Assembly (NCBI GenBank): GCA_040954595.2
Contig: CM082583.2
Span: 3,534,001 to 3,598,000, forward strand
From: Balanoglossus misakiensis
Taxonomy: Eukaryota; Hemichordata
DNA: 64,000 nt
Reading direction: 5' to 3'
Part shown: positions 45,895 to 58,304 of the stretch, piece after piece
Numbering within the stretch: the stretch's first letter is position 1
Layout of the letters: the number at the start of each line of letters is the position of its first letter
Made by a program: the position numbers and the translations under genes
The notes under the pieces: model-generated
Told to the model about the DNA's origin: nothing
Database searches by the model: none
What the model saw: only the letters and a program-made list of their open reading frames with translations

Positions 45895-48800
45895 ATGTGG
45901 AATACAGTAGTTTTGACGCTGATGATGATCAGCAGGGTGTCGACACAAAGTGATAATGCTACCGTTGTTGAACAACCAAAGCATAATTCTTCCACAACTA
46001 CCTTACTCCTAGACTCATTGCTCGAGGGATATGACAGAAGAATACGGCCCAATTTTGACGGTAGGCACTAGATATGAATTATTAACTAAATTGCAGGCAT
46101 GAAAAGGTACAAAATTAACCAGTTTTATACGAATTTCATTAACCTCTCAAGATATACTTTTGCCAGCATTTATGCAGTCATTGACTCAAAACTGAGTAGA
46201 AGCTTCAATTAATATTCAATTTATATTTGTAAATGTGGCCGACTATCGTCAGGTATGAACCAGATGCTCTCGTATTAGGCAATATTATATATACTCACTC
46301 AGCCAGTTTGTTCTCCTGATGATTGAGTCCAGTGACTCACGAAACAACGTGGTAGAGATTATACCGCCTACCGTTTCTCCAGCTTCCCTTACTTTATATT
46401 TCGCTCTACTTTTAGTATCGAGCACTTTGTTTCGGACCAGTCGAACCACATACTTCGTATTGTTTGTCTGCAAATTTATAGGGTGTCGGCTGATACCCTT
46501 TAAAGGGACAAAATCTCTCTCTCCCAGGCCTGTTTCCCTTAATTATGTTTGATACAAGACACTGTTTATGTTGTTCTATATGTGGATATATAGTGAATCA
46601 ATGTTTGACCACACACAACATCCGTCGCACTTCTAGACACAAGAGCGAAAAATTCGCCATAATGAATAATCGGTTTTTACCATTTATTCATTTTGGTGAG
46701 ATTTTTACTCTCATATCCTGTAAACGGGATGGAAGTTGTGTGTGGTTGAACGTTGATTCACTATATATCCACATGTAGAATAACATGAACGGTGTGTTGT
46801 ATCAAACATAATTAATGGAAAAAGGCCTGTGAGAGAGAGACTATGTCCCTTTAATTGTTCTTGGGAGAATTTCCAAGTGGCCGTTTATAGTCCCAATTTC
46901 TCAAAAAGGTCATTTCTCATTGCTTATTTCTTTCATAATAAAGAATTAATGAGTACTTGTCTTAGGTACATTGTACGTATTACGATCTGTATTCAAATGA
47001 AAATACGTTATTGTGATCATACCGACCGGATAACACGAATTCTATTTTTCAATCTAGGTCCACCAGTTAATATTACCATTGATATGTTGATTAGCCGAAT
47101 GGACAATGTCAATGAAATAAACCTGGTATGTATGATTCGTTTTTATAAATCAAAGTAAATGAGATTACTAATTATAACAACTAACGATTTGTTATATAAA
47201 CAATGATTTTAAAGGGTTGTTTATATAAATTGATGGCTATGATATGGTACCTGTGTTTATGTGTCTGTCTGTCTGTCTATCTGTCTATTAGCACGATGGC
47301 TGTTAATTGCCAATCAATCACTATCTTTATGGGAGTGTCTTTACCCAAGTTATATTTTGGTACCACAACTCACTCGGCGGCTTTTGCACACACGATGTCC
47401 AAGTCCACCATTTGTAATGACCCACATCTCAACTTTGAATTTGAATTTAGTGGTTAAACAAATTACGTTTCAATTGATGCATTGTGGTGATTTTAGAATA
47501 AAATTTCTCCCGTTAGCCGTTGACTGATTTAAAGGTATACGGTCACCTATGCAAATAAAGCTACAGTTACCATGACACATTGACATCTAGCCAATCACAG
47601 ATTTTCAGTGGGTGGCACACGCGATAAAAAGAGCGCCACCATGTGTTCTTTAGAAGACTCAAATACGCCATTTCTGACATATGTGGGCGTAGTTAAATTG
47701 GTGGTGACCGTATACCTTTAAAACGCGCGTTTGTTGCATGGTGTCATTCAGAACGAGGCCTTACTAAATATGCAAATTACTTAACTTCGTTAGAACTGCG
47801 TAACGCGGTCGCCCACAACTCACTGCATCAGCACATAGACCCTAGAGAAAGATCTAGGGTCTATGATCAACACAAAAATGTAAACGAGCCCGTAAAACTG
47901 CAGGTCAGATAAATAATTTTCTCGGAAGTTCAACGTTGGAATGAAATCAAACAGTCCTTGTTTTTTTGCGTTGGAAACGCACTGTCGGGTCTCAAGTTTA
48001 TGGTCATGGTAGCATGTGCGCGCGTATATTCACGTGTACGATGTGAATTACACGAAATCCAAAGAATTGTGGTCAACCTTTCATAATTTCCAGTATTTGA
48101 CTGACTGCATTGATTAAAAACAATGCGTCTAACTTAACACTAACCTTCTCGTTTCACGATATCTGTAGTTTCGATAGCGACCAAACCCTAACATACATGT
48201 ATGTGCAATATTTTAGGCCAACTGGCGTAAAAGTCTGTCGTTTTATCCAAAACACTGAGTAGGCAACGCAAACGCCAAGTTGAAATCGCATGATTCCAGA
48301 GCACTCGTTTCTCCTTCGAAAATCTCTCTTTTTGATCTCAAAAATCCATTAAATACGTACTCCACATAAAAAATAATTCATACGATGACCACACATGGCT
48401 TGACGAATACCGCGAGGCAAGTTTTTGTGTGTATATAGGGCTGACTGAACGCGCTATTTGAACCAGCCGCGCGCCACGGACGATAATATTGAACCCCAGC
48501 CCAGTGGCAAGCAGCGTAAAATCACGGCCGAGTGAAGCCCGACTTGAAACATCAGTATGAGTCGATAATTTTAGAATTCCATGGATATACGCATGAAGTT
48601 CCTAACCTCGCCGTGATATAATTTGGGACAACACATGTTTTAGAACAAACCATGTACCGCAGAATCTGAGTACATGGATGCCTACATTATTATCATTCGG
48701 AGATTTTATTGTTTTTTAGAGGAGTTGATAGGGCAGACATGGCATTTCGCGGTTCCGTTTTCACTGATGAATTCGATATTTTGACTAATATATGGACAGT

Positions 48801-51800
48801 CAATAGGATTGAAACTATTTTGGGATGATTGTATGCGAATCAAACGTGTACAAACGAGGAATACATGTCACATTGGAGGAGTGTGAAATTGTTTTCTTGT
48901 TTAAACAAAACAAAATGGCAGATACATGAGTGGGTGCTTTGCATTTTGTACAATGCTATTAAGAGTTTTTAACTTATTATACCGATGTGCAATTATCCGA
49001 AAATACTTTACAAATTATGTTGAGGACGGCGTGCCACAGCACGCAGTGTCTAAACTCTCATGCTACTATTTTGTTTGGTTTGGATTTTTTGTCATTTTGG
49101 AAACTAGCCGGTCAAGGGTATGAAGCAGTATGAGTTGGGACATATTTGGTGTCATTCATGTTTGAATATTTCACGTGCAATTGCAAGCTCTTTACTAGTC
49201 TCGGTTACCCAGGCCTCTCTGCTTCGTCCGTTAGACACTCTTTCGGAAGTTCTGTGGTATTTCTGTTATTTCCTCAATACTGCTACGCTACGTGACGCCA
49301 AGTCCTTGATAGTCAAGTGAGCAATGAGGGCCGATTCAATTACTGACTACAGTAGATGGTCATGTATGCCGATATTGTAAATGTGACTTTATATTTTCTC
49401 TTTTCAGGATTACGGTCTTACAGTTATTGTACGCCAACAGTGGTATGACACTCGGCTATCGCATGAAGGCACAACACAGCATATCCCACCAACGAGTGAT
49501 ATTAAGGATCTAATATGGTTGCCTGATTTGTATTTTACAAATGAGAAGGACGCTCATCTTCACGAACAGACACAGGATAATATCATGTTGAGAGTGTTTC
49601 CACAAGGAAGAATTTTATATAGTACAAGGTAATCTTTCGTAACCATATAGTCGTAGAATTGAGAGAATATACTCTGGCATTCATCGTAATGGATCGATGT
49701 CACATTAAGGTTCTAAAATTGAAAGGCCTATAGACAGAATTGACAGGAGAGGGAAGCTGTTGATTTTCAACATATTTGCCCACAAACTAGTGACGCTCCC
49801 CTAATGCCGTCCATGTTAAATAGTGTTGTTGTTGTATAATAAATATAAACTAGTGATTTTTTATGAAAATAGGCGCTCACTACATCTGTTTACATAGAGA
49901 CGCATAACAAAACTAGCAAAGAATCGAAATGTTTGGAGAATGTAACTATCGCTTTTCTGAAAATCTGTCCCCGAGGTGCATGCTATCTTTAACGATACAA
50001 GTCGGTGTAAGGAGTAGATTGGCCGAAGGTATTAACAGCAAACCTTTGTTGTTGTTTTTCTCACCACCACCACCACCACCACCACCACCACCACCACCAC
50101 CACCACCACCAGTATTCATGCTTTTGTGTGTGGCATCTGTAGCAATATTTCTATTCCCATTGTCACAATATGAATTGAGTCGTAAAATAACTATTCAGTT
50201 TGCAACATGTGAATAATCATGCGAAACTCTCAGAAAAGAAACTGAATACAATTAATGTTCTCTTTTCCGTCCCAAGTTGTTGCTGAATTATTTTGCTTCA
50301 CTCACCTGGTAACTTTCCAGTTTAGATTTTCACATTGAAGTAAGGCAGGGGTAACAATCTAAGTAAACAAAATCGTGTCAGTTTGCAGCGTTTTAATACA
50401 ATGTATGATACTTCCTTTCTTGACTTTTTATTTTGGGTAATTTCAAAATATCACAATTTTGATTTTGCAGTACTTTTTTGATAAAGGTAGAATGCGCCTC
50501 GAAATCAAGGTCTTAAACTTGTCACCATATTTTGCTCAAGGCAACTGCAGCATGATTCTCTCTTACCGAGGATAAAATTTGAAGGTCGCCGTGTAAACTT
50601 TTGAACGGAGGAGCGAAATTATCTCAAATTTGAAATGCAAAATGGCCGCCATCTCTGATATCTCCACGGAGAAAATATAAACTAGTGATTTTTTATGAAA
50701 ATAGGCGCTCACTACATCTGTTCGTCTTTGTTTACATAGAGACGCATAACAAAACTAGCAAAGAATCGAAATGTTTGGAGAATGTAACTATCGCTTTTCT
50801 GAAAATCTGTCCCCGAGGTGCATGCTATCTTTAACGATACAAGTCGGTGTAAGGAGTAGATTGGCCGAAGGTATTAACAGCAAACCTTTGTTGTTGTTTT
50901 TCTCACCACCACCACCACCACCACCACCAGTATTCATGCTTTTGTGTGTGGCATCTGTAGCAATATTTCTATTCCCATTGTCACAATATGAATTGAGTCG
51001 TAAAATAACTATTCAGTTTGCAACATGTGAATAATCATGCGAAACTCTCAGAAAAGAAACCGAATACAATTAATGTTCTCTTTTCCGTAGATTATCGCTA
51101 ACAGTGGCGTGTCACATGCAACTGAGTCGGTTTCCAATGGACGAACAGCATTGCAAATTAAAAATGGAAAGCTGTAAGTATTTCAATAACATTTCATCTG
51201 GTGGATTATTGCACCCGATTGAGTGGATTTCGTGGAATATATACATTAAACACGCACGCGCGCACACACACACATAGTATATATATATGAAGTAAGAAGC
51301 AACTTCATACAGGTAGTTGCTTATTAACTGCTTTTGGCTAGCTTTTGACAAACACAAAATTGTGGAAACGTACCTTAAAATCCATACACGCACACACTCG
51401 TGGATTATCAGGCGTAACTACGTAGGGATGGGTCATTTTAAGCCTTGCAACTTTTCATTTCAACGAGTGACATCCGTCTTATGAGAGGAGATAGTCTCGT
51501 TTATGATGAAGTACTTTTGAATCTAAGGGAAGTACCTCGATATAGAGACTGTCGATCTTAAAGTCAGAATAGCTGTAACGTCCCCCACCTCTCTTTCAGA
51601 ATGTTTGTTTAGTGTTTCAACAAATGTTTTGATCTACGGTACTTCCTCCATCATGCTAAATGTCATGCAACATTCATCATATACGTTATTGTTATTGAAT
51701 TAATAATCAAAATTGAAATTACAGAATACCAAGTATGTGTCGATCATAGTATTTGTCAAATGTATTGCTGTCAAGAAGGTCACGAGAGTCGATCTGTACA

Positions 51801-54800
51801 CAGGTTTAAATTCCAGTGAATGTTTCGTTTTCTACTTTAGCCGGTCTAAAGTAGTGAGATGTGAGAGTGAACCTGTCATTTATTACTTCGATTTTGTAGA
51901 CATTGATCTGACTAATAACACGTTGGCAACTCTTTGGAAATGTAATGAATGGCAACAAAGATGATAATACGCATATTTATCTAAAAAACGAGGAGATTTA
52001 CTACACAAGTCTTCATTTAGTAACAGGGGAAGCTCGAACGAGTATCCCGGGAACATTTAATCATTTACGATCGAAGAAAGACGACAATTTCAAGTCTCGT
52101 GGGTGAGGTGAAACCCACTGTGTTGGAAGATCCGTTCAGTTCTCAAGAGACAAAACAAGTGCGTGCTAAACCATAACACGACTTTATTACCTGCCATGTA
52201 GTGCAGTTGTTGAAAAGAGAAATAATAGCCCATAATCTGAACACCTTTAAGCCTTTTGGGCATGGATTAATGTACAAATGAGCGGAAATTAGGCTGGCCA
52301 ATGTCGTCGTTAAAGATTTGTGAGCGATTGCAAGAGGCACGAATATGGGGGCTGCGTTGCGAAGCAATTGTGATTAAGATCTCAATTGTTAGATTCCCCT
52401 CACCCCGCCCCATTAGAACTTTCTCTTTTGTTGTAAGACCAAAAACGTTATACTATATGTATCTACCTCTCGTCCGTTTACTATTAGACATCCAACGAAA
52501 ACATATATACACTTACCGTTTTCCGGGGATGCTGTGTTTTAGATAATCGCCGCAGTTTGAGCTCATTACGTCAATTCCGCATTTTAGATCATATGAGAAA
52601 CTTGTACCAGGTTCACAAAGGGTAAAATTTGAGACACTATTTGCCTATGGTAAACACAGAGCATTAATCCTTTGAGTCGCTTGTGTCCACACAAGCAAAG
52701 TTTATGTATAGGCGCTGAGGCTCAGGGATCAGCCCCATACATAATGGGTTGCGGAGAGGTGTTAATCCTTACACCAGTTCAGGTCTGGCCGGGTCTCAAA
52801 TCTGAGTTTCAGGACCACTGTTCACACGTATTAATTTAATCCTTAATGGTCCCTGTGTGACCCCCATATTGGTCGGAAGAAAATCCAACGTTCAGTACTG
52901 ATTGGTTAGGAGAGCAATGACATTTGGGGTCAAATTTCTGAGCGACTTATCGGTTTGAAATGGGCAACTTTACTATAGATTGAACTGAAAATTGTTTTAG
53001 ACCTTATGAAACCTGATTGTAAACCTTACGACTATTGAACAGTTAAAAACCTGCTCGGTTTACACGAGTTGTTGTAAACCGTACGAGAATTGCCCTAAAC
53101 CTTATTGAATTTGTAAGCCTTGAGCAGAAAATTAACATGTGCAAGGAAGAGAATGTAATGTGTTATGCGGACATTTCTAAGAACGTTAAATGTTTACTGC
53201 TACGTGCATCCCATTTCAAACATATCAACTGACATCTACTACACCTGTTTCATCAAATATGATGCAATGATTCTGGAAATCCGCCCAACTTGCGGAAAAC
53301 AGCAGGAAATAACATAGCTGTAATTGAAAAAAATTATCACTAAATAATGCATATGAGCAATTGACATGCAAATGCTACGTGTGCATGTCCGTATGACATT
53401 GTAAGCAGACTGATTCGTGAAGTCTGATGCAGTCAACATGTCACTTAGACTTGCTCCAAGTCTATGGGCTTCATTATGTTAGGGAACGCGACGCTACCCG
53501 AAACCACAAGCTCAGTCCCAAATTCGATACTCACCTCATTACCAAACACACGCTCAAGGCAAGCATGCACGCATAAAGAATTGCAATTATTTATTAAGAC
53601 AAAAAAACACCGAAAACACACAAAGTAATGAGATTTAAAAATCGCCAAGCGACTACATGTCACTATGCATTCAAACCTGTCTAAAGTAGCCAGTCTTGGG
53701 TCTTGCCTAAACTGGCCTTTATAGACAGGCCTTATGTCAATTAATATACATGTACATTGCACGGGACTGTGAAAAAGTGGCCGCTATATAGAGGTGACCA
53801 CTATACAGAGGTGGTCACTAACACAGGTTTTTCTCTCTATATATACATATTGTTTTATAATCATGCAAATGAATATTAATGATTCAAGCCAAGGTCTAAC
53901 CAAAACTCGCCAGTTGTATATCCAATCTAAAAACAGAATTTGTGCACCAAATTAGTTTTAAATCTGATCAGCTCATCTTGATGTAATGTAGACGACTGGC
54001 CAGCCAGACAATCAGCCAGCCTGAGTCAGACAGAGAGACGGCGGACGGTCTGGACCGGTGTGCTGTCCGATATGCAGACAGACATGTACCAAAACAATTA
54101 TTAACCGCGTACATGTTCACACACACGGGAGCCATTGAAACACAGATGATTTTCCAGGAAATCCTGTGGGCTGTAAGCCTAACTATTAAGTGGGATTCTG
54201 TTACATTTCCGTATCTAGAATCAACATCTAGAGGCAGGAAACATATCTCGATAAAATTGACAATCCTTCCATTAGGCAAATGTTCTTTCATATTCCAATT
54301 GGGTAACTGGGAAACACACGTAGGAATGGTAATAAAATGCATGATAAAAACGGATTAGATTGTAATCATTTGAATTATTGAAAATGTTCAACCACCACAA
54401 GCACATTATTAGTCTCTTGGGTAATGACCATGCTCTTTGTTTTAATGCAGTACAACTGTTTATGGCGTTTTAAAACATTACGTTGGCAAATACTTTTTAT
54501 GTAATCTTTAACAACCTAACTACGAAGTGTTGTGTCACAACAACTGAATTTAAGCTCATGAGAGGATACATATGCGGTTTTATCTTTATTGTGCATATAA
54601 CTGTCGGCAATAAATGATAATGAACCATGAAAAATACAATTATACATTACCCACATGATTGATGATATGCGATTTATTATACTGTGATATTAGTATTCTT
54701 AACTTAACCAAAACTACTGGCATAATGGCGCGCTGTCTTGTGTATATAATATCAATACAAACCTCAACTTTTCTTTGCGAAGTACTGTGAACCGTACCTC

Positions 54801-56345
54801 TTTCCAGAAATGCCAGGGGCAGTATTGACATTTTTAGGTTCACTTCTGGAATCCTATCGATTTTCAGGGGTAATTTTTTTGAAATGTTTTATTATGTAAT
54901 GATGAAGCCCATAGACTGGGCAAGTATAAGGCCAGGGCTTATTAAAAGTGTTGTGTCGCTCTCAGTGCGGCGTGCAGCTCAGGCAGGTTTTTGTTTGCTA
55001 TGGTTAGCTCGTCTTTGTAAGCTGAGGCCATTCTAGCCCTGTGTACAGGTCTGTGTGTTCCTGGCCTTACACAGCCTGCGCGTGCACCATGAAACGCCGG
55101 GAACACACAGACCTGAACTCAGGGCTAAGGCCATTCCACATTCTTCGACCCTGCCCTCGATCACCTGGATCGTTACTGCATTGCAATGTCTTCTATGTTT
55201 GAGAATAGAAACATTTCAGAAACCATAAACATTACTAAATTTGCAAAACCCAAAATAAATGAGCAGGTGTTGTGTGTATTCGCCTGTTTGTATTGTTGTG
55301 TTTATATTTGGGAATTCCTATTTTTGTACACACATAGTGGTGAACATAAATCGCACGTATTACTGAAACAAAAGTAATACAATACACACTCGGGCTGGTA
55401 GCGGAATGCAAAATCACTCAACCCTCAATTCGCCCCAAATCCAATCAGCAACCGGTGCTATTGAACTCACTTGACCATAAACAATACAGTCAAACGAAAC
55501 CTGTGTTAGTGGCCACCTCTATATAGTGGCCACTTTATTGCAGTCCCTGCGCATTTTACGTGCACATTAATTGACATGTCTATAAAACCCAGTTTAGGAA
55601 AGTATCTTGACTGGCCACTATAGATAGGTTTGACTCAAGCAGCTGCTGATTTCACATTAATCGGACTCAGAAAAATGTGGAACAGGAAGACGACGCGCAG
55701 ACTAAAGCTCAACACTCACGGAGATCGAAACCGAAAACAACAGAAGAATTATAGTACTTACCGGTAAATACAAGAGAAGTTCGCTTGTGAGAGAAATCGG
55801 ATTGCAGGAGAACTTACCCGTTGGCGAACTCTGTCGGCTAGTAGGAGTTGAGACTATAACAACTCGAAAGGCTGTTTACTGAGCACCTAATTTTTAGCGA
55901 TCTTGATTGTTGTCTCTTAAATACTCACTACGTTATCTGAACTTCCAAAGCAGAATCTGCCCCTTCACCTAGTATGCCTTAAAAGGCGAAACTTCAAATG
56001 TAATAGAGGCTATCACTGCTAAACTTAATGCTCTGTTGTACCCACTAATATGGATATTTTTACACCAGCATCTTACAATGACACACATTTGTTTTCCAGA
56101 CAGCTACACAACTGATCAAATAATCTACAATTGGCAAGAGCATGAGCCAGTGCAAAGAGAAGATGATGTGGAGTTGCAACAATTCGAAATTGATCAAATC
56201 GAAACAATTAATGTCGGTCACATCTATCCTACAGGTCTGTCTGCATGTGTGTCTGTCTGCGTGTCTGTCTGCGTGTATGTATGTATGTATGTATGTATGT
56301 ATGTATGTATGTATGTATGTATGTATGTATGTATGTATGTATGTA

Positions 56346-56402
<57 letters not shown>

Positions 56403-58304
56403 ATGTATGTATGTATGTATGTATGTATGCATGCATGTATGTATGTACGTACTTACGTACGTATGTATGCATGTATGTATGTATGTATGCATGCATGTAC
56501 GTATGCATGTATGTATGTATGTATGTATGTATGTATGTATGTATGTATGTATATGTATGTATGTGTGTATGTATGTGTGTTTCTATGCAGCAGTTTATAT
56601 AGTAGTACCTTTACGAGTCTATAAAATTACAATTATCTGTAAAATTACTGGCATAAGTATAAATAAAAAGGCCAATTAGAGTACCATAACCTTATGCAAT
56701 TTTACATATTGATGTTGGAAAAGCTTATAAAAAGCATCCTGTCTTTTTTCTGAAATCCACATCACATTATAATTAATTAACTGATAAATACACTGTATCG
56801 ATAAAGCTGTTTTGAATAACTTGGTACATACGAACATATGAATACAAGTAGATAAAGAAAATTGCGAATAACTTTATCTCCCTGCGAGCATTTGTTGTTT
56901 TATTGATTTAAACAGACTGTTTGTACTTTATTATTTTCTTTTGATGGTCACCATTGTCATTGCAGGCAACTTTTCATCGTTGGAGCTCCATTTTACACTC
57001 AGGCGAAAAATAGGATATTATGTTATCAGTACATTTTTGCCCAGTACTCTACTTGTGGTCTTATCTTGGGTGTCATTCTGGATAAGTCCTGAGGCAGCGC
57101 CAGCTAGAGTCGCTCTGTGCATAACGACAGTTTTGACTGTAACAACTACATCCATAGCTGTGAGAGACGAATTGCCGAAGGTTTCTTATATTACGGTAAC
57201 AAAAATGCTTGGTGAATTTTCATTAGTAAACATTTTATGGTACTAAGTAGACAATACATTGCAGGGTAATACATTCAAGTGGTTTTGTCATCGGATATAA
57301 TAATAATAACAATCTTTATATATTCCTGTTTATTAGGTCCCATTTGGTATATGTAAATATACCAATGTGACCTAATCAGTGGCGTCGATGACCGTATACC
57401 TTTTAAGACATATATTTTTACAATGCATCTGTGTAATTTTATACCGATTGACGTTACTTCATTGAATTTGTTCAGAAAGTATTTGGCTGTCTAATCATCT
57501 CCTACTTTGTTTCTATTAAACTTAAATCCCAGCCGAGTGAACATTTCAAAATTAAATTGTCAGCTGTAGACAGTAATATTAACAAGCTATTGCCTGCTGA
57601 TCGCTTTCCTATGGCAAACGCCATTCAATCATTGATAACATATATGTGTCTTTATTCACAGGCCGTTGATGTTTGGATGTCATCATGTCTCTTTTTTGTT
57701 TTTGCCTCTATGATTGAGTTTGCCATTGTCAGCTATATATCAACATTGGCTAAAACTAAAAAGGTTCAGGTAAGGGGTGACGCATTCTCTCGGTGTATTC
57801 TTTATAACAGCAGCATGCGTACCGGGTACATATGAAAGAACATCTAAGTTTTCGTCTACACCCAGTAACATCATTGCTAGAACCAATTGCAGGTGATGGT
57901 TGTTATAATTAATATATGTAATTAAAACGATTGGCTAGTTTACACAACAAAAGATTACAGCACTGACTTGTCTATGATGTGGCATTTGGTAAAAAAAAAA
58001 GCCAGTGTAAGTGCAGCGTCCCATAATAATCATACAAGTTTCATTTTTTTTTTTTCAGAAGAAAAGGAAACCTGTAAACGAGGGTCAAAGTGATGAAAAT
58101 GACTGCACGATGCTGAATCCACTGAAAGGACAGGGTCCGATGATCTGCGAACGGTGTTCCCCCAAAGGACAGAAGAAATTGCAACAACGTGCTTTATTAA
58201 TTGATAAAATAAGTCGTCTGATCTTCCCTGTTGCCTTTCTATTGTTCAACGCATTCTTTTGGTCAATTTGTACCGGGGAGGTCGCACACGGATGGCTTAC
58301 GTAA
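45895..58304 (+). CDS. Cys-loop anion channel receptor (glycine/GABA-A receptor-like)
   Basis: Eight exons join in frame: 45895-46060, 47058-47125, 49408-49628, 51091-51173, 56100-56234, 56966-57195, 57662-57769 and 58059-58304 (418 residues). Signal peptide at about 1-18 (the upstream in-frame ATG at 45841 has a better context and would lengthen it). RIRPNFDGPPVNITI and VRQQWYDTR are classic ligand-gated chloride channel motifs. The Cys-loop is C159-C173, with FPMD between. TRP/TYR-rich loop B reads ESYSYTTDQIIYNW. M1 is about 243-264; M2 is preceded by PAR at 270-272, the anion-selective signature; M3 is about 305-330; M4 about 391-408. The M3-M4 loop is only about 55 residues. The loop C region (about 215-232) lacks the second disulfide of glycine and glutamate-gated receptors. 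Exon sizes 68, 221 and 83 match vertebrate GABA-A/glycine receptor genes. The ligand cannot be assigned. Confidence 0.9.
46500..46854. mobile_element. Complete family A MITE (receptor intron 1)
   Basis: 355 bp from TTAAAGGGACAAAATCTCTC to GAGACTATGTCCCTTTAA, near-palindromic over its whole length, with the central AATGAATAATCGG...TTCATTTTGG hairpin. This is the most complete copy here and the reference for the others. Confidence 0.9.
47529..47721. mobile_element. Family B MITE (receptor intron 2)
   Basis: Starts TTAAAGGTATACGGTCACC and ends GGTGACCGTATACCTTTAA; the core contains CACAGATTTTCAGTGGGTGG. Clean termini suggest a younger copy. Confidence 0.9.
47833..47865. repeat. Small perfect hairpin
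   Basis: CATAGACCCTAGA and TCTAGGGTCTATG flank a loop of about 6 bases. Function unknown. Confidence 0.6.
49841..50270 (+). repeat. Tandem duplication, copy 1 (receptor intron 3)
   Basis: 430 bp that recurs at 50673-51088 in direct orientation, 832 bp away. This copy has about 16 CCA/CAC triplets at 50061-50111. Apparent frames through it (95 codons) are explained by the repeat. Confidence 0.95.
50673..51088 (+). repeat. Tandem duplication, copy 2 (receptor intron 3)
   Basis: Matches 49841-50270 except for a shorter CCA array (about 8 units) and a small insertion (GTCTTTGTTTACAT-like) near 50722. Its right edge CTCTTTTCCGT runs into the TAG acceptor of receptor exon 4 at 51090. Confidence 0.95.
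52670..52800 (-). repeat. Interspersed repeat, copy 2
   Basis: Reverse-strand relative of 30527-30650, sharing ACCAGTTCAGGTCT and TTAATCC segments (receptor intron 4). Confidence 0.6.
53441..53665 (-). repeat. Interspersed repeat, copy 2
   Basis: Inverted relative of 1832-2056, starting at CACTTAGACTTGCTCCAAG and sharing GCCCATAG and CACGCTCAAGGCAAGCATGC blocks (receptor intron 4). Confidence 0.8.
53671..53830 (-). mobile_element. pogo/Tigger-type MITE, copy 2
   Basis: Reverse-orientation relative of 40310-40472: begins TCAAACCTGTCTAAAGTAGC and ends GGTCACTAACACAGGTTT. Diverged; outer CAGT termini lost. Confidence 0.7.
55026..55132. repeat. Foldback repeat, arms about 38 bp (receptor intron 4)
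   Basis: AGGTCTGTGTGTTCCTGGC on the left pairs with GCCGGGAACACACAGACCT on the right, with further pairing of GGCC...AGCCCTG outside. Confidence 0.85.
55497..55635 (+). mobile_element. pogo/Tigger-type MITE, copy 3
   Basis: Starts CAGTCAAACGAAACCTGTGT after a TA and ends TATAGATAGGTTTGACT. Same core as 40310-40472 with a small internal deletion (receptor intron 4). Confidence 0.75.
56240..56580 (+). repeat. TATG/TG microsatellite (receptor intron 5)
   Basis: About 300 bases of TATG repeats around a TG core, starting within about 10 bases of the exon 5 donor at 56234. Long frames through it on both strands are repeat artefacts. Confidence 0.95.

Noticed and set aside
49929-50216. Proline-rich 95-codon frame, repeated at 50771
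   Set aside because: Lies in an intron, contains the CCA microsatellite, and exists twice because of the tandem duplication.
51713-51964. 83-codon frame in receptor intron 4 considered as an extra ligand-binding exon
   Set aside because: Exon 4 joins exon 5 in frame without it, and it has no receptor motif.
56036-56679. Long Cys/Val/Tyr and His/Thr/Ile repeat frames on both strands
   Set aside because: They are translations of the TATG/TG microsatellite; only the first part (56100-56234) is a real exon.
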